In this document: positions 47,201-57,108 of the stretch, piece by piece | Layout: every line of letters starts with the position of its first letter | How positions within the stretch are numbered: position 1 is the first letter of the stretch | Origin: Ephydatia muelleri | Lineage: Eukaryota; Porifera; Demospongiae; Spongillida; Spongillidae | Length of the DNA: 64,000 nt | NCBI GenBank assembly: GCA_013339895.1 | Contig: JABACO010000051.1 | Coordinates: 124,001-188,000 of the forward strand | Direction of reading: 5' to 3' | Notes under the pieces: generated by a model | Seen by the model: the letters and a program-made list of their open reading frames with translations, nothing else | The model's database searches: none | What the model was told of the DNA's origin: nothing | Position numbers and translations under genes: made by a program

Positions 47201-49811
47201 ATGAAGTTTCAAATGTACACCTTCACACCACACAGATAAAGATGAATGTGCTCTGGATATAAGTGGGTGCAATCAGTATTGTACTAACACAAATGGAAGC
47301 TGTGTGTGCAGTTGTTATGTTGGATATCAAATTTCTTTCGACAACAGGACTTGTGTGGGTAAGAGATTATATCCTGTCTGTGCATGATACTATGACCCTG
47401 TATTATTGCTAACAAAATGTAATGTAGTTTCATGTGTACAACTTCACACCACACAGACAGAGATGAATGTGCTCTGGGTATAGATGGATGCAATCAGTAT
47501 TGTACCAACACCAATGGAAGTTATGTGTGCAGTTGCTATGTGGGATATCAAATCTCTTCCAACAACAGGACTTGTGTGGGTAAGAGAATATATATCATGT
47601 CTGTGCATGGCACTACAACCCTGTATTATTGATAACAAATGTACATGTTGTTTCATATGTACAACTTCGCACCACACAGACATAGATGAATGTACTCTGG
47701 GTATTAGTGAATGCAATCAGTATTGTAACAACTCCAACGGAAGCTATGGGTGCAGTTGCTACCTTGGATACAGAGTATCTGTTAACAACAACATCTGTGT
47801 GGGTGAGCGCATAAGAACAGAACAATATTAGATATGCTGCAGTCTAGGATTGAAGATTCAGAATATTTTTACATGGCACATAAATTAAGGGGAAATTTCA
47901 TCAGTAAGGTCTGGGACAGATCCTAACCATTTGACATGTCATGTTAATACCTAATTGAATATTACATCATCATACCATAACACAATCGAAACTCATGGCA
48001 AAACAATCTCATAGTTCCATTGTCAAACTGTGCAGTATGGCTGCTCCCTCATGGGGGGTAGTATTAATCAATTGTCTAATACCAGTATCACGCAAATTTG
48101 TATGTTAATGATGGGTTATAGTTGGGTATGCTAAATTTTTCCATCAACTGTTATGGTCATGAACATAATCTACTACTCTGTTTAGTTTGATCACAAACAA
48201 ATAAAAAAATGTATTTATTTATTAAGGGAATTAAATATTAGAGGTGCATGCACATTGGAAGCTTGAATTTTGAAATGCATCAAAATGTATCAGGCATACG
48301 AAAAAAATAGTTGACAGCCTTAACACCTACTATATACTATCTTATTGGATACTGTTTTTAGGATTGCTGGTTTAGGTGTCATAAGCATCCTTTTTAATGG
48401 CCATCAGACTTGCAAAATGTTCTCAACACATGCCAGGGTCATAGTGATGGCAATAGCAAATTGATAATTATAACATATCAACTTGTGAAAAATCCATTTA
48501 AATAACATCGTCATATATATCTAATATTATATGGGTCAATTTCCGAGAAAATGAAAAGTGGCGTATATATATATAAAGTTATAAAAATGCTTCTCGTTTG
48601 AATCGCTAAAACTCCGTAACGGTTTAAGCTATCAACTTCCTTTGTCGAGCACTTCGTGCCACACCACTTCTCTCTACGAAAATCGACTTTGGTGTCTTAC
48701 CCTTGCTCCTTGCCGACGTTGCAACGCACAATACCCCGAGGGGTTCAAAATCCAGCTACAAAATCGATATGCACGTAAAAGAGTCCTGCCACTTTTGATG
48801 TCAGCAGATCATTGATTTTTACGTCTTCCGTTATGGAGATACAGCGATACAAAGTAAGTCCACGTTTCCCGCTTGAATCGCGCCTTTCTTTGTTTTTCTC
48901 GGGAGAATGGAAGCGGTTCAGGGACTGAGAAAGGCGCGATTCGAGCGGGAAACGTGGACTTACTTTGTATCGCTGTATCTCCATAACGGAAGACGTAAAC
49001 ATCAACGATCTGCAGACATCAATAGTGGCAGGACTCTTTTACGTGCATATCGATTTTGATGCGATTTGGACATTCCTGGAGGGAGCTACCTGGATTTTGA
49101 ACTCCGCGGGTATTGTGCGTTGCAACGTCGGCAAGGAGCAAGGGTAAGACACCAAAGTCGATTTTTCAAAAATTGAGAACTTGGAAAATTAGTGCATTAT
49201 CTGCTTGACAAATGGGTGTAAAGTTGACTAATGAATTTTGTATTTGTGTTTATATCATAAGATTACCACTATTGTATTTTTCAACCATTACTCTGACACA
49301 TTACTTGCTGACATATTTGATAGATAATCATGTGAATGTTTTATATTCTACAGAATTTCTATCTGGTGATGCAATCAATTTAACTTCCATAACCTCGACA
49401 ATTGGAATAACTGGTGCTATGTGTGCTTTCGCGATAAGTTGCAGCTTTGTCATACTCTTCATTGGTTATAAACGGCTGGCAAAAAGAAGGGTTATGAATC
49501 CATCCTCAAGGTAAAATGCATGGCTGTGGGTTTGGTGATATGCTAACAATAGGCAATAATTTAATAGTAAGCCTTCTCATGAGACCCACAGCTAAAACTT
49601 TTCCTACAGGGAATACAATTCTTTTAACACTTTTACTGCAATCTGCATCATACTCTATTAGTGCCTTGTATCTATTTTCAGTAATATGACTTCAGGTGAC
49701 CTACCAGGCATGTACATATCACAATCTGAAGCTTACAAACTTGTCACCGTCAATGAATATGCAATCTCTTCAACTGCAGTAGCTCAAAAAGAAGATGCTA
49801 CTTATGAATAG
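35215..49811 (+). CDS. Cell-surface protein: signal peptide, NIDO, 37 cbEGF exons, TM, tyrosine tail
   Basis: Exon 1 (35215-35421) encodes a Leu-rich signal peptide and the start of a nidogen-like NIDO domain ([22 protein letters not shown]). Exon 2 (35678-35953) continues it ([26 protein letters not shown]), and so does exon 3 (36356-36587; [24 protein letters not shown]). Then come 37 phase 1-1 EGF exons from 39620 to 47802 (listed under the array). Exon 49354-49510 carries one helix ([20 protein letters not shown]) followed by KRLAKRR as stop-transfer. The last exon, 49682-49811, is a short cytoplasmic tail with Tyr in YKLV, EYAIS and ATYE. Phases agree from NIDO through EGF to TM. If the frameshifted EGF exon 22 is skipped, the protein is about 1813 aa. 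EGF modules carry DxDEC and C-x-N-x4-Y-x-C, so calcium binding and Asn hydroxylation are expected. The likely role is adhesion or receptor function; the ligand is unknown. Confidence 0.85.
37043..37885. mobile_element. DNA element with TTAA target duplication, 843 bp, in intron 3
   Basis: The left end is TTAA-TGTTTAATCTCC and the right end is its mirror, GGAGATTAAACA-TTAA, giving a TTAA duplication and 12-bp inverted repeats. Inside, the short palindrome ATCCTTATTTAAGGAT and close variants occur about five times near both ends (37055-37110, 37636-37672 and 37820-37858). A TTAA target is typical of piggyBac-like elements, but the termini do not start with the usual CCC/CCT. No transposase is present. 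Confidence 0.6.
38152..38170. repeat. Isolated end fragment of the foldback MITE family
   Basis: The sequence gatctgggtacgagaact matches the outer end of the MITE at 34248-34370 (gggtctgggtacgagact). No matching opposite arm lies nearby, so it is a solo remnant or chance. Confidence 0.3.
38171..39619 (+). other. Rest of intron 3 before the EGF array
   Basis: Holds a T-run at about 38480-38500 and a doubled phrase ttctagaaccagtcaa (near 39140 and 39165). I see no additional EGF exon in this 1.4 kb. Confidence 0.4.
39620..47802 (+). repeat. Array of 37 cbEGF exon-intron units
   Basis: Exon starts: 39620, 39844, 40067, 40303, 40524, 40746, 40961, 41202, 41423, 41644, 41886, 42101, 42342, 42563, 42775, 43017, 43240, 43463, 43704, 43925, 44146, 44363, 44571, 44795, 44984, 45220, 45443, 45666, 45889, 46110, 46346, 46569, 46790, 47013, 47236, 47457, 47680. 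Exons are 123 nt, except 126 nt for numbers 7, 12, 18 and 21, and 110 nt for number 22. Introns are about 70-120 nt and are also conserved. Each module reads like [16 protein letters not shown] then [12 protein letters not shown] and ends NNRTCVG, with six cysteines and two N-glycosylation sequons (NGS, NRT). Exons 7-11 recur as 12-16 (offset 1140, then 1131 after a 9-bp deletion). Exons 27-30 recur as 33-36 (offset 1347), and 25-26 as 30-31 (offset 1126). The last module (47680) is the most divergent. Confidence 0.9.
44146..44472 (+). pseudogene. Two decaying EGF exons (numbers 21 and 22)
   Basis: Exon 21 (44146-44271) has cacactg where all others have cacacag, so its acceptor AG is lost. 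An AG three codons in (acatag|atgaat) could rescue it in frame, losing two residues. Exon 22 (44363-44472) lacks 13 bases after TGCTATGTT, which shifts its frame, and its calcium motif reads DIVEC instead of DIDEC. Since all these exons are phase 1-1, skipping either leaves the protein in frame. Confidence 0.75.
47803..48678 (+). other. Intron between the EGF array and the TM exon, first half
   Basis: A+T-rich sequence with no ORF of interest. A short (ta)n run lies near 48565. Confidence 0.45.
48679..49166. repeat. Palindromic foldback element in the NIDO-EGF gene
   Basis: The left arm (48679 to about 48893) and right arm (about 48928 to 49166) are inverted copies. The outer end is aaaatcgactttggtgtcttac and the inner end is gcgggaaacgtgg...gcgcctttct. 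The right arm keeps about 25 bases (near 49065-49090) that the left arm has lost. Open frames read through the arms (for example 48965-49147) mirror each other on opposite strands and are not genes. Confidence 0.85.
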
Positions 49812-52580
49812 AAAAATTGATGGAACATTAAATAACGCCTTCAGATACGATCTTGTTTAATAAGTGCTGTGTAGATTTAACGCAAGTGTTTTTTTTTTAT
49901 TTGTGCTGACTAGTGTTTTGCATCTTATTATTTTAAGGACATTTCTGGCCTAGACTGTTTTACGTGTCTTTGACATCACAGACATTATTCAATGTGGAAA
50001 GAAAGCATAATAAATAATAAATAAACAATACGTTACAAATTCATTAACATTAATTTGTTCATACATTGTTTCAGAGCCCACTCTTGCATAAGTCACTTTG
50101 AACATTGCTAATTTGAGCCTAGATAACATCAAATAAGTCCAAACTAGGCAGAAGGGAATTCATGTTATCCGTGTTTATACATACTATACGAAACCTCCTA
50201 GCACAAGTTCATGTTAATTAATTTATGCTTCATAAGAGTGCTTGATTTTAGAAGATTTATAAATTCATTCTACATGGCCAATGAAGTGAACTAAAGTAAG
50301 CAAGAATATAATATCTGGCACTTCTGCAGTGTGCTACTGTTCAGAATCTCAAAGATTGTAGCAATGAAATTATCATACATGTACAAAAACTACATCCAGT
50401 TAGTGGACATAATTTATTCCACAGTAGCAGTTTCAGGTTTTACAAGCTGATTACATGCATATGAGTCTTGACCCACGCTAGGGAGTCCTATGTGGCATTG
50501 GTTCCATGCATGGGCATGTCATGCTTTAAACAATAATGTGTTGACTCCACTTGCAAGGATCTCGTATGCAAATTCAACATGCACTCCACGAAAATCCACT
50601 TTTCTGTCGTTTGAGGTACGAATTAGACAGAAAATAAGCTCCTATATGAATACAGCAAAGTGTATTGAGCCAATGGTTGGTTTGGGGTGTCAGGAGGTGA
50701 GAGTGATGTAAGCAAATATCTGTTGAGTGGTGTTAGTGATGCGTACACATAGCTACCATGTGCTTAGAAGTTGAGTGGTGTTAGTGATGTACACATATTT
50801 GGCCATGTGTAGTTTTGGATATAGTATCTGGTGTTCGCAGTTTAGGTCAATCTAGGCGTCTGTACAAGTGTGCATTGCTGCTGTACCCCCTCCTCTTTCC
50901 ATTAGTGAAGTTATCTATTAGTGCAGATGTGTCATGTGGAGGCACTCAAAGCAAGGTTGGGATAAGGATTCCCGGGACGAGGACATTCAGAATGCATCAT
51001 TCCAATTTAAGGATGATGTGTCAAGCGTTGGGCTGAGCGATGATAGTTAGCGGGGGGTTTTCCCCAAAGAAGTGGATTTTCCCTGATAGAGGGTTTGCCA
51101 CTGGAGTTTTTTTCCTAGGAGAGATGTGGACTCATCTCTTCCAAATTTTTGTCCCTCGCTCAGACCCTACCGGTTGTCAGGAACTTCATCAGGCTGTTTG
51201 CAGTAGTTGTATTGGATGTATGCCGTAGTTGTATTATGGCTCTAGTGTTTTGAGTTGATGACAGTGGCGTGCACAACAGATGACGCACCCAAATATGTGG
51301 TGCCATTGGGGAAGGTAGCATGCATGATATACATGCAGGAGTAATGATTTCAATATCCGCCTTGTTGTTTGACGAAATTGAAATAATTAATTAAGTTTCA
51401 GATGTATCTTTTCATAATAATGTTAGTCAGTTGTGTGTGTAAACACAATCCATGGCTTAACTGTATGACCAACAATTATTTACAACAATTGTTAAGCTAT
51501 GATGCACTAGTTTAAGTAGCTGGACTAGCAAAAGAATGTCTCAAGTACAGTGGTTTTCGAAATAGGGAAGAGTCAGCAGGTGAATTGAAGCATATCAAAA
51601 TTCATTAGCACTTGCCAACTGCTATTTTTTAAATTGCATTAAAAAAAAAAATTTGCATCATTCACAATTAAGAGTACAAACAATTCCTTTCTTCAACGTA
51701 ACTGCGTCAGAATAAGGAAATGTAAGCTGAGCCTTCCTGGCATAGAATTAACAAACTTTCTCCCATCAAGAAGTGAAGTAGGAGCGGCTGATGTAAAATA
51801 CAAGGAAACATTGTACAGGACGCCCTTAAATATGGAGATGTCTTTATTTGAAATTTTAGGGCTATCAAACCCCAATACCAGTATTGTGCCTTGTAATCAG
51901 GGAACTAACTGTCAATGTATTGGCTAACAAAATACTATTGCAGTTCTTTACACATGCAAGCTGAGGACATGCAGAAGAAGTAAGCAATCTGTATTATAGG
52001 ATTGATACTATGTTCACCGTAGATCCATATTGTACACACACAACTGCGCGTACAAATTCAGCTACACTTTGTCAGATTATCAGGATGGTAACTCTTCTTG
52101 GCTGCTGAATGGATATCCTTAGGTAGCTTCCCTGAGGGAATGAAGCATCCATGAAACATTTATAAACATTAACAATCATTATTAGGATTTTGACATATTT
52201 ATTCTCGTACTCCCCAAATAATCTGTTTAGAGCTACAATCATTTATATTATTTAATATATTATCATGCAGAATAAAACCAATTGGTACATTGACATGTTA
52301 TTGAAATTTTACCCTAGTGCCAGTCTCTCTACAATTCCTTTCACACATACTTGTACACAGATCAATAAGTGATTTGTTTAGGGAGTAAACAATGTTTAAT
52401 GTTTTGATGAAGGGCGAATGGTCGTGCACCACCCCTTCCAGCTTTGATAGGGCATGGGAAGCATATAGTATGCTTAAAGGGGGCTTTGTCTAGGGTTAGC
52501 AGGTCAAGCCTGCCTCTCTGTCTGCAACCCTCCCCTCTAAACAACCTATCCCCAAATTAGATTGTCTCTGTCTGGTTCCA
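49812..52580. other. Non-coding stretch after the NIDO-EGF gene
   Basis: This includes the gene's 3' UTR (aataaataataaataaa at about 50010). A short duplication of about 30 bp (gttgagtggtgttagtgatg, near 50722 and 50771) is present. ORFs around 50490, 50815 and 51040 have no recognisable products. I see no supported gene. Confidence 0.4.
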
Positions 52581-52584
52581 GGTA

Positions 52585-55130
52585 TTGTATGTATATATAT
52601 AAATGGTGTTCTTGGGAAAGCAGCCATTCAGTCTCATAGCCTGCCTATTGACGACCTGAATATTGCTGAATGTCTTCTCGGAAGGAAATCATTTCGCGCC
52701 TCACTTAAGCTTGCGAGGTCCTCCGCCTTCGGCCACGTCCACATAATGCTCACCTGCCAACCACGGGCAAAAAATCGGCCCTTGTGGAGCGCCCGCTTCA
52801 ACACGAGGACAGCCTCCAGCAGGTATATACGTACATCTGGCCTCGCCAATGTTCACCCCGTTATAATGCCTACCGCCGCATCTGACGATTCCAGTGAGAG
52901 CTCGGAGTCGGAGAAATCTTGAAGAAGCTCCTCCTTCTTCGGCTGCCGTCGGAACAGGTTCGATCCCTTCCCCCTTGACACTCAGCGGTTTCTACGAGCC
53001 GCCTGAGCTGCTCGAGGTGCGCGATACGGCGATTAACCTCGCTTCCACGACTCGCCATTCCCGACGCAAGCAAGCATCAGACCCTCCCCCCTGTGGTTGC
53101 ACGCAGGGCGCGGTCGCGGCGGCATGTGTCACGGTCTAGCTCGCAGCCGACAGATCCGGTGCCATGCCAAAGGCAAATCCAAGGCAGTCGACTCAAAGTC
53201 CACGGCTAGCCGCTCTCTTAATTGCTCGGACACAACGAGCGGAACCGAGGCAGTAACTCTTCCAGCAGTGACTCGTCGCCTTCCAGAAGCCGCTCGTGCA
53301 GACGGCACAAAAGGCGGCGTCATTCGAAGAGGCATCATCAGGATCACAACCCACTGGGGGCTCCCTTACCTTCATCAACGCTCCACCGAGGAAGGAAGCG
53401 TGCGGAGAATACGCAAAGGTAAAAATACATTGCCTTTGATTTAATCTCCTCCCTCCCCTAGACGATCAATCGCTGCCAGCTCCGATTGGCAAGGGCAAAT
53501 AGACAAGACCCAGCGCCTGGTTTCCGATCTACCGAGCTGGTTGGAGGCATGGAACACATTCGCGGCTTTTAGGGTCCTGATGTTCCCAGACACTGCACTA
53601 CTAACTAGCCATGCTCCAGTATCAGTCCACCATCTGCCAGCTGTTCTCCACCTTTGGTCCGGTTGCTGCCCTGAAGTACGACAAGCTCTTCAGATGCACC
53701 AAAGACCAGACCCTACGCTGGGACAACCTGAAGGAGGGCCTGCTGGTGTGATGTGTGACTAAACCTCCGTTTCGAGCCATGCAGGCAGCAGACCAGTCCC
53801 TTCCCTCGTCAAAGCGCCCCTGCTCCTCCAGGAGGTACTGGTGCCATGCAGCAACTCCTCCCACAATGGTTAAGTCCCATGCAGCTGGCAAGGAGGTGTG
53901 CCACCGTTTCAATGCTGGAAGGTGCCATCGGACCTCTGTCACAGGCTGCGGAGGGGCTCACCCTGGCTGACCCTGCCAACACCTGTCCCCGCACCCCTCC
54001 AGTGGCTACATGCATGCATGAGCTCCAACAAGCCATGCAGGACTCCCTTGGCTGCTGTCAGAGAAGGTTGTATCCCTGTCCCCTCGACAGTCGACACTAG
54101 GCGGTTTCCACGAAGAACTGCCCGAGCTGTTCGATCGAGCTGCGCGATACGGCGATCAACCTCGCTTCCAAGCGGCCGGGGACGGGGTGCCTTCGATGGC
54201 ATATATCCGAGGCGGTCGAGCAGCACAAGTTGGCTACAACTATACGGCAACTCCATATCCAGCAGTTCCTCATCGTCGTCCAGCGCATCAGCCGCTCGTC
54301 ATTCGAAGAGGCATCGTCGAGATTATAACCCACTGTGTGGGGGTTCCTTCACCATGCACTGTTTGCCACCAACGATCCATAGCACCTTGGAGGATGTGCC
54401 AAGTCTCAGATCTGCCAGCTGATTGGAGGCATAGAACGTATATGTCCTCTCTGGATAGGCCCCTACTGCATTCCAGTTATGCTGGTCTCTACCGATGGGA
54501 CTGCAGTATACGACAAACCACTCAGGTGCCCCAGCTACAGCAGCCACTTGTACAGGTCGAGCTCTGTGCATCTAGCGAGGCAGTCTACTGCCACTTAACC
54601 TCCGAGGGCGCCACAGGACAGACTGCTACTACAGACATACAAGTGCTCAATCATGCGGGCCCCGGCAGTGGAGGGGTTTTTGGAAGCAGTATACATTCGA
54701 TCCCGGTCCCTTCGACACTCTGCGGTTTCCATGAGCTGGCTGCTTGAGCTGGTCGAGCTGTACGACACGGTGATCACCTTGCTTCCATGCATAAGCAGGC
54801 CTCTCACTTGCCGCACTCCATGTAAGCGAGTATCTGACCCTCTAGTCTTCCCATGGTTGTGCCTAAAGCGCCGTCGCAACGGCAAGCATATGCCGGAGCC
54901 GTGCTAAGGGCAGGTCTAAGGCGGTCGAGTGCACGCTGTCTACGGGGCAAACCACGAGCCGAACCGTGGCAGCCCCCTTCTCACCTCAAGTCACCTCGCC
55001 CTTCAGCAGCCCCTCATGCCCCTCCAGCAGCCACTGGAGGCGACGTCACTGCAGTGTCACTCTTGGCCCCAGCAGGGCACTCCTGGCCAACATCATCATC
55101 CAGTCCACTCTGACCATCTAGGGCAGATGA
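52585..55130 (+). pseudogene. Degenerate gag-like retroelement region with three diverged copies
   Basis: A TATA-like tatatatataaatgg lies at 52588. A related segment of about 110 bases, cgatccc..cccttgacactc.gcggtttc followed by a Leu/Glu-rich helix and cgatac-ggcgat-aacctcgcttcc, recurs at about 52950, 54060 and 54690. A second shared segment (cattcgaagaggcat...cccactg) is at 53320 and 54300. Around 53620-53960, frames read STFGPVAALKYDKLFR, then CHRFNAGRCHRTSV + TGCGGAHPG. This CCCH-type knuckle resembles the gag-like ORF1 of DIRS-type or related retroelements. A Ser/Arg-rich stretch precedes it (53222-53422). All frames are interrupted. Assignment to DIRS is tentative. Confidence 0.5.
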
Positions 55131-55345
55131 CACTCGCAGGATCCGGCACACCTCTGGCCTAGGTGACAGCCTCTAACCAAGGCCATCCCGGTCCAGACGC
55201 TATAAGGTTATTGGAGGCGGATCGGGCTGCCCTGGCCTATCCCCAGATTTGTCATTTGAATTCCCGAGCTTCAGCCTTCTAGAAGACCAAAGATTCTCCA
55301 GCTAGGCTGCTCAGGGGCACCACCACCGCATGGGGAGCTCCATGC

Positions 55346-55825
55346 ATGGTCATGCAGACCTACATCAGTCAATCACTGCCAACAGGTGCCATACTGGAAT
55401 ACCTCATTTGTCCTTCAAAAACAATATTCTCTTTCGCGCTCCCCATCTACGGCTCAGGAACGTCCACCTCAGCTTCATGGGTAACAAGTCAGCCCTGGTA
55501 CATCAACACCTGCTTCAACAACACCTGCAGAGGGGGCCAACTGGCCTCGTCAATGCTGCGCCGGTCATCAGAGGAGAATGTTGCACCAGCCAGTAATGAG
55601 AAAACGAGGGTACCAGCAGGACCAAGGAGTGTGTTGAATAACAACGGAGAACTTGAGGGGGATCGGCCGCATGAAAAACCTGAACCTCTGTTAGTGGAGG
55701 TGGAAATTGAAGGACCACGTCAAGCAGCTGAACCACATCCAGTGGTAATCGAGCCGGAGAGGGGCGAGACCAGTTCGAGACAGGAGAAGCCGGATCACTA
55801 TGGACATAATATCTATGATACTTAA
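55346..55825 (+). other. Unidentified 159-codon open frame
   Basis: This open frame follows the gag-like region. The first half has short hydrophobic and Ser/Thr-rich parts; the second half is acidic and Pro/Glu-rich (PEPLLVEVEIEGPRQ). I recognise no domain. It may be part of the retroelement remnant (a linker or pol N-terminal part), because a Ty3/Gypsy RT fragment follows 70 bases later. Confidence 0.3.
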
Positions 55826-55894
55826 AGACTTTCAGAGAGAGAGGAGGAAGTAGTGTAGCGCATGCGCACAGGCGCTTTAGTAGTTAGGGTGTGG

Positions 55895-56036
55895 TTTGCA
55901 CATGAACCTTCGAATGGGTCGTGGCATGGGCCAATAGTATTGGTGAAAAAGAATGACGATTCCACCAGATTTTGTATTGATTTCTGGCAGTTAAATTCAG
56001 TCACTAGGAAGGGCACTCATCCTTGTAGTGTATTGG
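55895..56036 (+). pseudogene. Ty3/Gypsy reverse transcriptase fragment (N-terminal part)
   Basis: The peptide has EPSNGSWHGPIVLVKKNDDS then TRFCIDFWQLNSVTRK. This is the conserved PSNSPWASPIVLVKKKDGS-type start of a Gypsy RT domain. It stops after about 48 residues without the catalytic motifs. It is a small relic on the + strand. Confidence 0.8.
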
Positions 56037-57108
56037 ATTGTTAGAACTGTAGTGTGCAGTGTATGTAAGTGTGCTTGCGCATGTATATTTTTTGGTGTCC
56101 TCATATGTGTATCGAATGTCTTTTTCACTTTCCAAATGGGGAGTGTGATGATGCGTATGTTTTATTGGTGGAGAACCCTCGTCAACTGACCATCAAATTT
56201 CCAGTGAAAGGTTAGCACAAAACATGTAAGTTGTGCTGTTTGGACACTGTTTATTTTTGTAACAGGCTAAAGGAATTACTCAAAACTCGACAATAGCCTG
56301 ATGTTTTTAAGACTATTATAAATACATTAATGCTGTATGAATGCTCATTCCGTGCTAATGCATACATGCACTCCCTTAATGCTGTAGCATATCGCTAACT
56401 GAGTTCCCTCAACCCCTGTCATGCATCTATACTAATTGACGGATACAGTTTTTGCCCAAAAGGGGTCAGGCGGCAACCTGGTGACAGGGTGTACCCATCA
56501 GGCCAAATCTGGGACCAAGGTAGCGCTGGCTTGCCTTGGGTGCGACCAGACGTGCCACTACCATGACGTGGTCATGTTGAGTGGTAGGCCCTCCCCGCTG
56601 ACCGACCTGGGACCAAGGTAGCGCTGGCTTGCCTTGGGTGGCGACCAGGTGTGCCACACCATGACACGGTCATGGGTTTGACGTGGTTGGTCAGGGGTAG
56701 AAGCCCGAAGGGTGCCGCCCAAGTGTAACCCCCAAATGGATTGGTTAGGTGTGGTTCCAGGTGGTAGGTACAAATGGAATACGAGGGGTAAAGTGTGTGT
56801 GGAAAGGAGTCAGGGGGCTAAGGCCAAACTTGCAGTGTCAGTAAGAAGTGGCAGAAGGTGCTGCTGCAGTGGTTGCTCTGATCCATGCAAACGCCACGGT
56901 TCGGTTCCAAGTGCAGGAGCATGCTGGGTGGCGGCCCATACCCTTAGCGTGCCATTGCGACAGCGTCCTAGCTGGGCATTACCATGGGGGAGGTCCAATA
57001 CTTGCTTTCATGGGTGTGAGACAAGCTTGTGGAAGCAGGTCGTCGCCGTATGTCGCGCAGCTCGACCAGCTCGAGCAGCTTGTACGTGGGAACCGCACCA
57101 AGTAGAGA
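56037..57108. other. Non-coding stretch with a 98-bp tandem duplication
   Basis: The sequence 56509-56576 (ctgggaccaaggtagcgctgg...catg) recurs at 56607-56674. The flanking ccctccccgctgacc-type sequence is G+C-rich, unlike the neighbouring sequence. ORFs at 56436-57149 lack homology. The block at about 57045-57100 (gcgcagctcgaccagctcgagcagc) resembles the repeated helix-coding segment of the gag-like region. Confidence 0.5.

Noticed and set aside
39607..47831. Many - strand ORFs of 60-133 codons ([14 protein letters not shown] type)
   Set aside because: They mirror the cbEGF exons in antisense and repeat with them; the + strand has domain homology and correct splice sites.
48965..49147. 60-codon ORF as an extra exon of the receptor gene
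   Set aside because: It lies in one arm of a palindrome and its mirror ORF exists on the other strand.
54187..54747. 186-codon + strand ORF as a gene
   Set aside because: It overlaps the repeated gag-like segments in a shifted frame; no domain, and several competing ORFs cover the same bases.
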